From: Candidatus Desulfosporosinus nitrosoreducens
GTDB taxonomy: Bacteria; Bacillota; Desulfitobacteriia; Desulfitobacteriales; Desulfitobacteriaceae
Length of the DNA: 64,000 nucleotides
Direction of reading: 5' to 3'
Assembly: GCF_030954495.1 (NCBI RefSeq)
Contig: NZ_JAVHUW010000035.1
Location: forward strand, 1-64,000
Shown piece after piece: positions 25,960 to 33,590 of this stretch (positions are counted from its first letter, which is position 1; every line of letters starts with the position of its first letter). The notes below the pieces were generated by a model that was given only the letters and a program-made list of their open reading frames with translations, searched no databases and had not been told where the DNA came from. Position numbers and translations under genes: made by a program.

Positions 25960-26238
25960 GTGGCAGAGAGTAAGCGGATTATGATCAGTTTGCCGGAAAG
26001 TTTGCTTGCAGAAGTGGATGGAATCGTTACCGTGGAAAAGCGCAACCGCAGCGAATTTATCCGAGAAGCACTCAACAGCATTCTTCACGAACGTCGAAAA
26101 AAAGGAATTCATGAACAAATGCGTAAAGGGTACCTCGAAATGGCCCAACTCAATTTGTCTATAGCTAGGGAGCTGTTCTCTACGGAGCAGGAAGTATTAG
26201 AGTACTACGAAGAAACGATGGTGGAGTGTCGGAGATGA
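25960..26238 (+). CDS. mazE: MazE/EndoAI-type ribbon-helix-helix antitoxin
   Basis: A 92-residue protein. Its N-terminal ribbon-helix-helix ([38 protein letters not shown]) binds DNA, and its C-terminal helices ([29 protein letters not shown]) should neutralise the toxin. GTG 25960 has gggggtg six bases upstream and is preferred over an in-frame TTG-started extension at 25933. It overlaps mazF by 4 bases. It probably represses its own promoter, which has consensus hexamers just upstream. In Bacillus the equivalent gene is called ndoAI. Confidence 0.92.
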   Translation: MAESKRIMISLPESLLAEVDGIVTVEKRNRSEFIREALNSILHERRKKGIHEQMRKGYLEMAQLNLSIARELFSTEQEVLEYYEETMVECRR

Positions 26239-26585
26239 TCATAAAACGCGGGGAAATTTATTACGCAGAACTTAACCCCGTTGTCGGCTCAGAACAGGGA
26301 GGAACACGCCCGGTCCTCGTGATTCAAAACGACATAGGGAATCAATTCAGTCCGACCACAATCATTGCTGCGATTACATCACAAATTGCCAAGGCAAAGC
26401 TGCCAACTCATGTTGAAGTAAGAGCAAGACGCAGCGGTTTAGAGCGGGATTCCGTCATTCTTACTGAGCAAATTCGGACGATTGATAAAAGTCGCCTTAA
26501 GGAAAAAGTGACGGTTTTGGATGAAGAGGTCATGCTCAGAGTAGACCAAGCCATTGAAATTAGTCTGGGGTTGGCTGATATTTAA
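26235..26585 (+). CDS. mazF: MazF/EndoA mRNA interferase toxin
   Basis: A 116-residue PemK/MazF endoribonuclease, the same length as Bacillus subtilis NdoA and very close to it in motif: [23 protein letters not shown], then [25 protein letters not shown] and [13 protein letters not shown]. Relatives cleave single-stranded mRNA at U^ACAU. ATG 26235 overlaps the antitoxin stop codon (ATGA), the usual coupling; GTG 26226 is less likely. Confidence 0.95.
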   Translation: MIIKRGEIYYAELNPVVGSEQGGTRPVLVIQNDIGNQFSPTTIIAAITSQIAKAKLPTHVEVRARRSGLERDSVILTEQIRTIDKSRLKEKVTVLDEEVMLRVDQAIEISLGLADI

Positions 26586-26666
26586 ATAATAGATGTTTGA
26601 ACACGAGGCAGCGTAGCGGCGATGACCGACGCTGTTTTTGTATTGTTGAGGGAGAGGAGCAGAGAG

Positions 26667-27386
26667 ATGAGAAGACCGAGACCGGTGATAGGAATAACGG
26701 CAGCCCATTGTACCGAAGAATTAAAGACATTCCCCCGGACCTTTTATGTTGACAGTATCCGCAAAGTCGGGGGGATTCCGATAGTTTTGCCCCCGGTTCA
26801 AAGCCGTGATGAAGGAATAGAGGTTTTGGATCTTGTTGACGGCTTGGTACTAACAGGTGGAGGGGATATTTCTCCCGCGTACTTAAATGAAGATCCCTTG
26901 CGGGGAATCGGGGGGTGTATTCCGGAAAGGGATTTAAGCGAGCTGTTACTTAGCGAGCTTGCTTTGCAGCGAGACCTGCCCCTTTTGGGAATTTGCCGGG
27001 GGATTCAGGTCCTGGCCGTTGCTGTGGGAGGGAAAATTTATCAGGATATCCCCAGCCAGCATTCCGGAGCCTTTCAGCACAGCCAAACCGCACCGCGGCA
27101 GCATACCTGGCATAAGGTTGAGATAGTTCAGGAATCTCTGCTCTTTAGGTTGCTCGGAGAGAAGGGAATTGGTGTCAATAGCCTCCATCATCAAGCCGTC
27201 CGAGAGGTGCCGTCAGGTTTTCGGCTCAACGCGCTGGCGGCTGACGGCATTATTGAGGGGATTGAAAAATCGGACGCAAAGTTTTGCCTGGGAGTTCAGT
27301 GGCACCCGGAAAGCATGATGGAAACAGAGAAGCATAGCGGAGCCTTATTCCACGGATTTGTGGAGGCCTGCCATAAAGCAGACTAA
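26667..27386 (+). CDS. Peptidase C26 / gamma-glutamyl-gamma-aminobutyrate hydrolase-like protein
   Basis: A 239-residue class I glutamine amidotransferase-like hydrolase of the PuuD group. The nucleophile Cys is in LGICRGIQVLAVAVGG, the catalytic His-Glu in GVQWHPESM, and DGLVLTGGGDISPAYL is typical of the family. It should cleave gamma-glutamyl amide bonds; the substrate is unknown as no putrescine genes are nearby. ATG 26667 is chosen for the gggagaggag just upstream. It ends before a strong terminator. Confidence 0.88.
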   Translation: MRRPRPVIGITAAHCTEELKTFPRTFYVDSIRKVGGIPIVLPPVQSRDEGIEVLDLVDGLVLTGGGDISPAYLNEDPLRGIGGCIPERDLSELLLSELALQRDLPLLGICRGIQVLAVAVGGKIYQDIPSQHSGAFQHSQTAPRQHTWHKVEIVQESLLFRLLGEKGIGVNSLHHQAVREVPSGFRLNALAADGIIEGIEKSDAKFCLGVQWHPESMMETEKHSGALFHGFVEACHKAD

Positions 27387-27440
27387 GATTCACCCTGACT
27401 CGGATCAGGGATTGATAAGAAAATTGTAATTAGGAGCAAT

Positions 27441-27478
27441 AAAAGAGGGAAAGCAGCGCTTTCCCTCTTTTATTTTTG
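27441..27478 (+). terminator. Strong terminator, usable in both directions
   Basis: AAAAGAGGGAAAGC (27441-27454) pairs perfectly with GCTTTCCCTCTTTT (27458-27471), loop of three bases, followed by ATTTTTG. Confidence 0.92.
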
Positions 27479-27979
27479 AAAACAACCTGTCTAACAAGCT
27501 TATTACTAAACTTGCCGTCCATAGCAGGTGTTTTCCCATTTTTGGTTGCGTCGACGACGCAATCTCAATGTCAGCTCTTCATTAGTTTAGTCTATGGTGA
27601 AGCGCTTGTCAACGAATCGATCAAAAAGATTCTCGGCTGCATGGATCATAAACCAAGCGTTTGCTTCTTTAACCCCTTTTAACTCATTTAATAAACTATT
27701 TTCCTCAGTTCATGAGAAATTCATAAGTTATTCATGAGATTATCGTATCCGAGAGATACACTTAGGTCATGAAAAACAGCAACTAATGAAGATTCAGAGG
27801 AGGAGAGCATATGAAACAACCGGGTAGTAAACAACGGTGACCGTAAAAGCTGCAAAACTGCTAAACTCAGATCCGTTTGCAAAAGCCTAAATTGGGTAAG
27901 ATAATCTTGCCTGAAAGAATTAAATTTAAGCATCGGTTCAGTGGAAGCAAAGAAAGAGAGCATATAGGAGGGATTAAAA
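27479..27979 (+). other. Long intergenic region before the SHOCT genes
   Basis: No convincing gene. It holds three 11-base direct repeats at 27709-27741 and a nine-codon ORF (27811-27840, MKQPGSKQR) with a strong Shine-Dalgarno site (gaggaggag). The latter may be a leader peptide or the remnant of a lost gene. The rest is AT-rich sequence without recognised structure. Confidence 0.45.
27709..27741. promoter_or_regulatory. Three direct repeats with 11-base period, possible response-regulator site
   Basis: TTCATGAGAAA, TTCATAAGTTA and TTCATGAGATT lie end to end. Direct repeats with an 11-base period, about one helical turn, are the usual target of OmpR/PhoB-family response regulators. They lie about 240-270 bases before the first SHOCT gene. 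Confidence 0.5.
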
Positions 27980-28204
27980 ATGATGCTGGGGTTAATCATT
28001 TTAGTTATTGTCATTTACTACGTTTTTAATTCAGCGCATTTTGGAGGAACCTGTTTCAAGGGGCATCCGGCGCACAGGCAGAGCTCTCCCCAGGATATAC
28101 TGGACGAACGCTACGCGCGCGGCGAGGTTGAGCGGGAGGAATATCTGGAACGGAAACGGGAACTCTCAGGGCGGAAGCAGTCAGTGTCTCTTGAAAAGCA
28201 ATAA
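27980..28204 (+). CDS. Short SHOCT-domain membrane protein (74 aa)
   Basis: A 74-residue protein with an N-terminal membrane helix (LGLIILVIVIYYVF) and a C-terminal SHOCT domain (SPQDILDERYARGEVEREEYLERKREL). SHOCT domains are short oligomerising modules without catalytic residues. The site aggaggg precedes ATG 27980. It is paired with a second SHOCT gene 69 bases downstream. Confidence 0.82.
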   Translation: MMLGLIILVIVIYYVFNSAHFGGTCFKGHPAHRQSSPQDILDERYARGEVEREEYLERKRELSGRKQSVSLEKQ

Positions 28205-28273
28205 GTTCAGTGATTGTTGAGGCTCAATTCAGAGTTTGCCCAATATTTTAAATTAAAGAAGGGGGAATTTCGC

Positions 28274-28549
28274 ATGATGGGTGGCTGGGGACATATGATC
28301 GGCGGCTGGGGGAATGGCTATGGCTATGGGTATGGCATGAGTATGATGGGATTCATTATGCCTCTGATCTTTGGCGTGGGGATTGTCTTACTGGCAATCT
28401 ACGCGTTTCGCCGCAGCGGTTCCAGGCTTCAGGCAGGAGAATTTAGCCATCGCAATGCTGCCATGGACATTCTGCGTGAACGTTATGCCCGGGGCGAGAT
28501 AGATACTGCCGAATATCAGAGCCGAAAACAAGATTTAGAGGGCCGCTAA
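28274..28549 (+). CDS. SHOCT-domain membrane protein (91 aa) with Gly/Met/His-rich N terminus
   Basis: A 91-residue protein. The first 24 residues are rich in Gly, Trp, Tyr and Met (MMGGWGHMIGGWGNGYGYG), then a membrane helix at about 28-46 (IMPLIFGVGIVLLAIYAF), then a SHOCT domain (NAAMDILRERYARGEIDTAEYQSRKQDL). ATG 28274 has aagggggaa upstream. The C-terminal modules of the two SHOCT proteins are clearly related, so they are probably paralogues. Metal sensing by the Met/His N terminus is only a guess. Confidence 0.82.
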   Translation: MMGGWGHMIGGWGNGYGYGYGMSMMGFIMPLIFGVGIVLLAIYAFRRSGSRLQAGEFSHRNAAMDILRERYARGEIDTAEYQSRKQDLEGR

Positions 28550-28567
28550 GTTATATCCGGTGGTTAA

Positions 28568-28610
28568 AAAGAGCAGTTGCTTTAAGGTCAGCAACTGCTC
28601 TTTAAATATT
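28568..28610 (+). terminator. Terminator after the SHOCT genes
   Basis: AAAGAGCAGTTGCT (28568-28581) pairs perfectly with AGCAACTGCTCTTT (28590-28603), followed by aaatattt. It may serve both the SHOCT genes and the convergent cobK. Confidence 0.85.
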
Positions 28611-28670
28611 TAAGGGATTTTGGGATAGGCGGAGTTCTTAAATGACTTTATGAAGTAGAACGTCAGTCTT

Positions 28671-29414
28671 TCAAATTTCAGTGATGGAGCTGTCGGGAAG
28701 GTTTTGATCGATCCAGCTTAGCAGTTCCTGAATACTGGTTACTGTCAATCCGGTGTTGGCCTTGGATTTTTTTATCAGGATAACTTCCAAACCAAGCTCT
28801 AGAGCCGCGGAAATTTTGGTATCTGTTCCGCCGGCCAGACCGCTGTCTCTTGTCAGGAGAATGTCCGCTCCATAAAACTTGAAGAGAGAGCGATTAATTT
28901 CTTTGGAAAATGGCCCCTGCATAGCAACGATATCCCGGGAATGAATGCCGATTTCATGACATTTCTGCACTAGGCGGCCTTCCGGTAAAACACGCACAAC
29001 CAGACGTACAGAAGAGGCAAAGGTGCTCTTCGCAATGCTCTGCAACTGGTGACTGCCGGTGGTAATGAAAAGGGTAATTGGCCGTTCCTTTAGGCCATAC
29101 AGCACATTGACCCGTTGTTCAATTTGGAGCAGAGCTTCTTCCCAATTGTAAACCGGAAAAATTAAAGGGCTTGACGGCAGTTTAATTTCGGGTCTTTCTA
29201 AACGAATGTAAGGGATTCCTTGTTCTTCACAACGTTGTCGCAATGGTGTCAAAGCAAGGCTGGCAGAAGGATGGCTGGCGTCAATCACTAAGGAAAAGTT
29301 GGGCATGCCGGCCGCTTCAGTCCAGCTCTGGCTGCGGATTACTTCAAGGTCTCTGGCTTGTAATTGTGTACTGAGTTCACGTGCCGCCGCAGATTCCCCC
29401 AAAAGAATAATCAT
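28671..29414 (-). CDS. cobK: Precorrin-6A / cobalt-precorrin-6A reductase
   Basis: A 247-residue CobK/CbiJ-type reductase of corrin biosynthesis. It opens MIILLGESAAARELSTQLQ (nucleotide-binding loop) and contains VIDASHPSA, FITTGSHQL and LLTRDSGLAGGTDTKISAALELG, all typical of the family. It reduces precorrin-6A with NADPH. No other cobalamin genes are within the window, so it is detached from the main pathway cluster or a stray copy. The site gaggtc precedes ATG 29414. Confidence 0.9.
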   Translation of the reverse strand: MIILLGESAAARELSTQLQARDLEVIRSQSWTEAAGMPNFSLVIDASHPSASLALTPLRQRCEEQGIPYIRLERPEIKLPSSPLIFPVYNWEEALLQIEQRVNVLYGLKERPITLFITTGSHQLQSIAKSTFASSVRLVVRVLPEGRLVQKCHEIGIHSRDIVAMQGPFSKEINRSLFKFYGADILLTRDSGLAGGTDTKISAALELGLEVILIKKSKANTGLTVTSIQELLSWIDQNLPDSSITEI

Positions 29415-29614
29415 TTATTGTTGACCTCCATGTTGAATCCAGATCTGAAATAATCTACTGAAATGGCGGGCGGGCACTGAGTTTAGCCTTCACCTGACGT
29501 TTCTTCAATTTCTTCCCTGAAAGAATCGCTTATTCCCAACTATTTAGTTTATTCCAATAATATCATGAATAAAGCAGATTTGTATAGGTATTGGTGAACA
29601 AGCTGGCAAAGTTT

Positions 29615-30056
29615 CTAGCCTTTGGGAAGCTGAACAATGAACTCCGTTTCCTGTTTAATTTGGCTGTGATGGGGCCCCGAGACTGTCAGAGTTTTCGTTT
29701 GCCAATTTGTAAGAGGTGATGAGGACATCCCCCCATTTCCATACTGCCTTGATTGTGCATCATAGCGCTCATGGAGTTGTTTAAAGTAGCCATGAGTTTA
29801 CCGCTGGAATCTGTTAAGGTGACGCTCGTGCCGACCGGGAGGGATTCTCAGCCCTCCTTCAAAGCGGCAGGGCCCCAGGTGCCTTCGCTTAGATAAAGGG
29901 CGCTGAGACGCGAAGGCAGCTGTTCCAAAGCCGTTTCATTCGCTTTAGCGAGATCATCGCTGAATTGTTGGTGAAATACAGATTTACGGAAAGCAGGCTG
30001 AAAGTCAAAGTAATAAGTACTATAATCAGAGTAGAGAAAAATAGCTTTTGGCGCAT
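29615..30056 (-). pseudogene. Remnant of a two-component sensor kinase (N-terminal part only)
   Basis: From ATG 30056 the minus strand reads MRQKLFFSTLIIVLITLTF, a membrane anchor, then shifts frame by one base near 29970-29975. It continues as QFSDDLAKANETALEQLPSR and LSEGTWGPAALKEG to an in-frame TGA (29850-29848), then ESLPVGTSVTLTDSSGKLMA. This resembles the anchor and extracytoplasmic sensor of a histidine kinase. No HAMP, H-box or ATPase region follows; the open tail stops at TAG 29617. A short end (MPPDMSG) with its stop just before the ATG may be what is left of the response-regulator gene. At least one frameshift, one nonsense codon and a large deletion mark it as dead. Confidence 0.6.
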
Positions 30057-30181
30057 CTCATCCGGACATGTCGGGGGGCATCAAATCTAAAAATTAGCAG
30101 GTCGAAAGGGTTTTCTTTGAACATAAAATCCTTCTTGTTGAAGAAAGACTTATTTATTTTGGGGAAAGTTTGAGGTGAACT

Positions 30182-31300
30182 ATGAAGACAAAACTTAAAG
30201 TCCTGATTTTAGTCCTGGTCAGTGCCTTGGCCCTCATGGCTTTAGTGATTCCCGGATTTGCGGGAAAGCCTGAATTCCACACCACCAATCAGCCCCAGGT
30301 GGCCCTGGCGGCTGCCAAGAAATCCGGAAAGCCTATCTTTTTGGAGTTTTACGCCAAGTGGTGACCTGCCTGCAAGAGCATGGAGCCCGTGGTGCTGGCT
30401 CTAGAGAAGGATTATGGGGAAAAAGCCAACGTTATTGTCGTCGATGTTGACAGCCAAGAGGGGCAGATTCTCGCCCAACAATTTAATATTTACTATATCC
30501 CCGCCGTTTTCATTTTTGACCAACAGGGACAGATAACCTACAAGGACACCGGACCGCAAAGCAAGGCTGTCTTAGAAAACGCTCTGAATTCAGGGAATAA
30601 AAAAGAGAGCCGGTATGCGGCTTTCTTTCAGGAAACGATCCCGGATGCTTTGGCTTCCGGGGGCTTGCCGATTTTAGTTTTCGTCTTTTTAGGAGGAGTT
30701 CTTACCAGCCTAAGTCCCTGCATCCTGTCCATGCTGCCGGTTATGTTGGGGTATATCGGCGGACTGGCTAAGCCTACAAAAACCAAGGGCTTTATCGTCT
30801 CCGGATTTTTTGTCCTGGGTTTGGCGGTTACCTTCTCCATACTGGGAATTAGCGCGGCGCTCTTAGGCAAGGTTTTTGGTCAGATCGGCCCCGCCTGGCC
30901 TTATATCATAGGTCTTTTGGCCATTGTCATGGGGCTGCAGCTAATGGGTGTTCTCAATATCGAGCTGCCCGGTTTAAAAATCATGCCGGAGAAAAGAGGG
31001 GGAGTCTTAGGACCGTTTGGAGTGGGCTTGCTGTTTGGCCTGGTTGCTTCCCCCTGCGCCACTCCGGTCTTAGCGGTTTTAATGACTTATGTAGCGGGGC
31101 AGGGTGTGCTTTGGTACGGTGCCTTATTGCTCTTCATTTATGGCTTGGGCCACGGTTTGCCTTTGCTGGTTGCAGGCACATTTACAGCTTTACTGAAGAG
31201 CCTGCCCCGCTTTATGAGGTGGAGCCGCAATTTCACATATCTGAGCGGGGGAATACTTATCCTTGTGGGGTTATACTTCCTGGCGCGAGCCGGTTGGTAA
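30182..31300 (+). CDS. Probable selenoprotein: thioredoxin-like domain fused to CcdA/DsbD membrane domain
   Basis: Read through the in-frame UGA at 30362-30364 this is one 372-residue protein. Residues 1-28 are a signal/anchor. Residues about 35-135 are a thioredoxin fold whose active site reads W60-[UGA]61-P-A-C64, where W-C-x-x-C is normal, with the cis-Pro motif YYIPAVF (Pro107). Residues about 155-372 form a CcdA-type membrane domain with Cys180 (SLSPCILSMLP) and Cys292 (VASPCATPV). The UGA sits exactly at the first redox Cys and the frame is otherwise intact, so selenocysteine is likelier than a nonsense mutation. It should carry reducing equivalents across the membrane to an extracytoplasmic partner. 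Its 3' end overlaps the convergent permease gene by 44 bases. The site ttgaggtg precedes ATG 30182. Confidence 0.8.
30375..30402 (+). promoter_or_regulatory. Candidate bacterial SECIS hairpin downstream of the UGA
   Basis: AGAGC (30375-30379) pairs with GCTCT (30398-30402); AGC (30384-30386) pairs with GCT (30394-30396), leaving the apical loop CCGTGGT with a GU. The stem starts 10 bases after the UGA, a suitable distance for SelB. Bacterial SECIS elements vary greatly, so a fold alone is weak support. Confidence 0.5.
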
Positions 31301-32393
31301 GTTTTCCGGACAGTACGGAAAGAATGCCTGCTAAGACAGAGAGGCCCAGAGCAGCCAGCGCTGTCAGCGGCTGAACCTGAAAAGCCACGTTTTTATGGAA
31401 AATTACCGGACCTAAAAGTGTGGGGAGCAATTCCCCTAAAAGGTAACCGAGAACTCCTCCGCAAAGGCTGATTAAGGTGATTTCCCGCAGGAGAAGGGAG
31501 AGAATATGGCGGCGGCGGAAGCCGATCGCCCGCAAGATGCCTATTTCCGCGCTGCGGTCATTGATGTTTCCCGTCGTTGTGACAAACACGATCAAGATAC
31601 CGGTGATGCCCAGCAGCAATGAAGCGATTAAGGAGAAGTTGGCAAAGCGGTCGACACTTTCCTGAGTACCCTGAACCAATTGGGATAGCTCAGAAACCTT
31701 GGCTTGCGGTATAAGCTTACTCAAGCGGGCCGCGGCTTTGTCCGGCTGAGAGGCGTTAAGTTCAATCATGGACCAGGAATCGCTTCCCGTCAGGCTGCGA
31801 GCTGTCTTGAAGGTGGTAAATACTCCGTTGTCTTCCGAACCTCCTGTTTCCTGCATGACCCCAACTAGGGGATAGGTTTGGCCGTTAAGGCTTAAAGTGC
31901 TTCCGATGCTAAGCTGATCCCGCTGTGCCAGGCCCGCGCCGATAATAATTTCTCCGTCCTTAGGCAGTTGCCCTTGGATATGCCACCAGGGTTTCATGTT
32001 TAGTTCCGTGGGGAAATCCACGCCGATGATGAGATAATGATTCTTGAAGCCGGAGGCCGGGCCGATGATGGTGGGGGCAATTCCGGTGATCCCCAGGTCT
32101 GTGGCAGCATTGGCCAGTTTCGAGTCAAGATCCTTGTCCAGGTGTTTAAGCTCGTAATTTACCCCGGGCACAGAGAGTCCGCCATAGCTCAGTGTGAAAT
32201 GTTCGGCCTGAGGAGTGATGACGATGTTGGCGCCATATTGACTTAGACTTTTTTGCAATTCATCGCGCATGGTTTTCGTCAAGGCAGTCAAGGAGACGCT
32301 TACGCTGACGATGACTATAAAGGTCAACAATAAAAAGGCAGTTTTGCTTTTGCGCCGCCGCAAATTTTGCAGAGCAATATCCGTTAAAGTCAT
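31257..32393 (-). CDS. FtsX/MacB-type ABC permease (second of two)
   Basis: A 378-residue permease with an N-terminal helix (LLLTFIVIVSVSVSLTAL), a large extracytoplasmic domain (about 40-245) and three C-terminal helices (ASLLLGITGILIVFVTTTGNI; then EIGILRAIGFRRRHI between). This is the MacB/LolC core fold with ABC-contact sequence RSAEIGILRAIGFRRRH. It is the last gene of the DUF2318 operon, 20 bases after the first permease. Its last 44 bases overlap the 3' end of the selenothioredoxin-CcdA gene on the other strand. Confidence 0.88.
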   Translation of the reverse strand: MTLTDIALQNLRRRKSKTAFLLLTFIVIVSVSVSLTALTKTMRDELQKSLSQYGANIVITPQAEHFTLSYGGLSVPGVNYELKHLDKDLDSKLANAATDLGITGIAPTIIGPASGFKNHYLIIGVDFPTELNMKPWWHIQGQLPKDGEIIIGAGLAQRDQLSIGSTLSLNGQTYPLVGVMQETGGSEDNGVFTTFKTARSLTGSDSWSMIELNASQPDKAAARLSKLIPQAKVSELSQLVQGTQESVDRFANFSLIASLLLGITGILIVFVTTTGNINDRSAEIGILRAIGFRRRHILSLLLREITLISLCGGVLGYLLGELLPTLLGPVIFHKNVAFQVQPLTALAALGLSVLAGILSVLSGKLTNRLAPGSITPQG

Positions 32394-32413
32394 GGCTCCT
32401 CCTATTCTGAAGA

Positions 32414-33577
32414 TTACAGGTAGCGTAATGAGGCGCTTGGGTCAAGGTTTGCCGATCGCCAAGCCGGATAAAGGCTGGCCATAAGGCCGATCAAGAGGGA
32501 GCCGCCGAGAGCATAGATAAGCAAATTAAATTGCCAGAGTATCTGAACTTGAGTATTGCTGATCAGTGAGCCGAAATTTACAGCCGCGCCCATCCCCAAA
32601 AAGTAACCGCACAGTCCACCCAGAACACTTAGGATACCCGCCTCTGTAAGAGTAGCCTGGAGAAGGTGGCGCTTCCGGAAGCCGATAGCCCGGAAAACTC
32701 CGATTTCCCTGGTTCTCTCTTCAACAGAGGATTTCATAGTCATGGTAATGACTAAACCGCTGGCCAGGAAAAGCAGCAAAGACACGGTTCGAGCCAGTAA
32801 ATTAAATTTATTGACCGTATCGTTGCGGGAGTCAATAGCAGATTTCAGAGCGGTCACTTTAGTAGCGGGCAAAACTGCTGCCAGTTGTTTACTGACTTCA
32901 TCAATCGGGCAGGAATAGCAAAACGCGGCAGCTTCGATAAGGCTAATGGCGTTGGGTTTAGCCACTAGCTTTTGCAGGACGTTCAAATCAAGAAACACAG
33001 CCTGATCATTTTCCGCCGAGCCTGTAGGTTGAATGACTCCCGCCACCCGGAAGTTCTGTCCTTTAAGCACAATTGTCCGGTTAGGACTCAAACCCAGAGA
33101 ACGAGCAACGTCATTTCCCAGGATAACCTCGTTGGCCGCTGGAGTCTGTTGATTGGCCAGGCCATTTATTTTCCACCATTTCTTTAGATGCAATTCCTCG
33201 GGAAACTCAACGCCCAGCAACAAAATAGACTGTCCGTTGATCGTCGTATCGGCTAGAAGTTTGGGGGCAATGGTAGCCAGAGTTTCCTTGTTTTTAATCG
33301 TCTTCATTAGAGGGATGAGGGACATGTTCAGTTCCTTGACCTGTGTCGGAGCTTCAACCGTTATGCCTCCAAAAGTCAAAGACTGATCCGTATCCGGGAG
33401 AATAAGAAGATTGGAACCAAACTGATCGAGTTTGTTGGCAACGTCTTCTTGCATAGCTTGAGTGGTTGTGTAAAGGAAAATAATCGAAGCCACCCCGATG
33501 ACGACGCTGAGCACTAATAAAGCGGAGCGCAGTTTACGGCGGAGCAGGTTCTGAATTGCGATAGCGGTTAAACGCAT
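32414..33577 (-). CDS. FtsX/MacB-type ABC permease (first of two)
   Basis: A 387-residue permease related to the following gene: N-terminal helix (SALLVLSVVIGVASIIFLYTT), extracytoplasmic domain, then RTREIGVFRAIGFRKRHLLQATLTEAG and further helices. The extracytoplasmic domain has a Cys pair, FCYSCPIDE near residue 220, which could bind metal or form a disulfide for the neighbouring thioredoxin; that is an inference. It starts 13 bases after the ATPase stop and has aaggaggag upstream. The two permeases probably form a heterodimer. Confidence 0.88.
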   Translation of the reverse strand: MRLTAIAIQNLLRRKLRSALLVLSVVIGVASIIFLYTTTQAMQEDVANKLDQFGSNLLILPDTDQSLTFGGITVEAPTQVKELNMSLIPLMKTIKNKETLATIAPKLLADTTINGQSILLLGVEFPEELHLKKWWKINGLANQQTPAANEVILGNDVARSLGLSPNRTIVLKGQNFRVAGVIQPTGSAENDQAVFLDLNVLQKLVAKPNAISLIEAAAFCYSCPIDEVSKQLAAVLPATKVTALKSAIDSRNDTVNKFNLLARTVSLLLFLASGLVITMTMKSSVEERTREIGVFRAIGFRKRHLLQATLTEAGILSVLGGLCGYFLGMGAAVNFGSLISNTQVQILWQFNLLIYALGGSLLIGLMASLYPAWRSANLDPSASLRYL

Positions 33578-33590
33578 GATTGGCTCCTCC

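Noticed and set aside
27476..27682. 68-codon open frame after the C26 peptidase gene
   Set aside because: It starts in the T run of a terminator, has no ribosome binding site and shows no recognisable motif.
29848..29850. Second in-frame TGA read as possible selenocysteine in the sensor-kinase remnant
   Set aside because: The position is not a redox site, the gene also has a frameshift and lacks its catalytic domain; decay explains it better.
30182..30364. Treating the 60-codon frame before the UGA as a separate short gene
   Set aside because: It ends in the middle of a thioredoxin active site and continues in the same phase after the UGA, so it is the N-terminal part of the larger gene.
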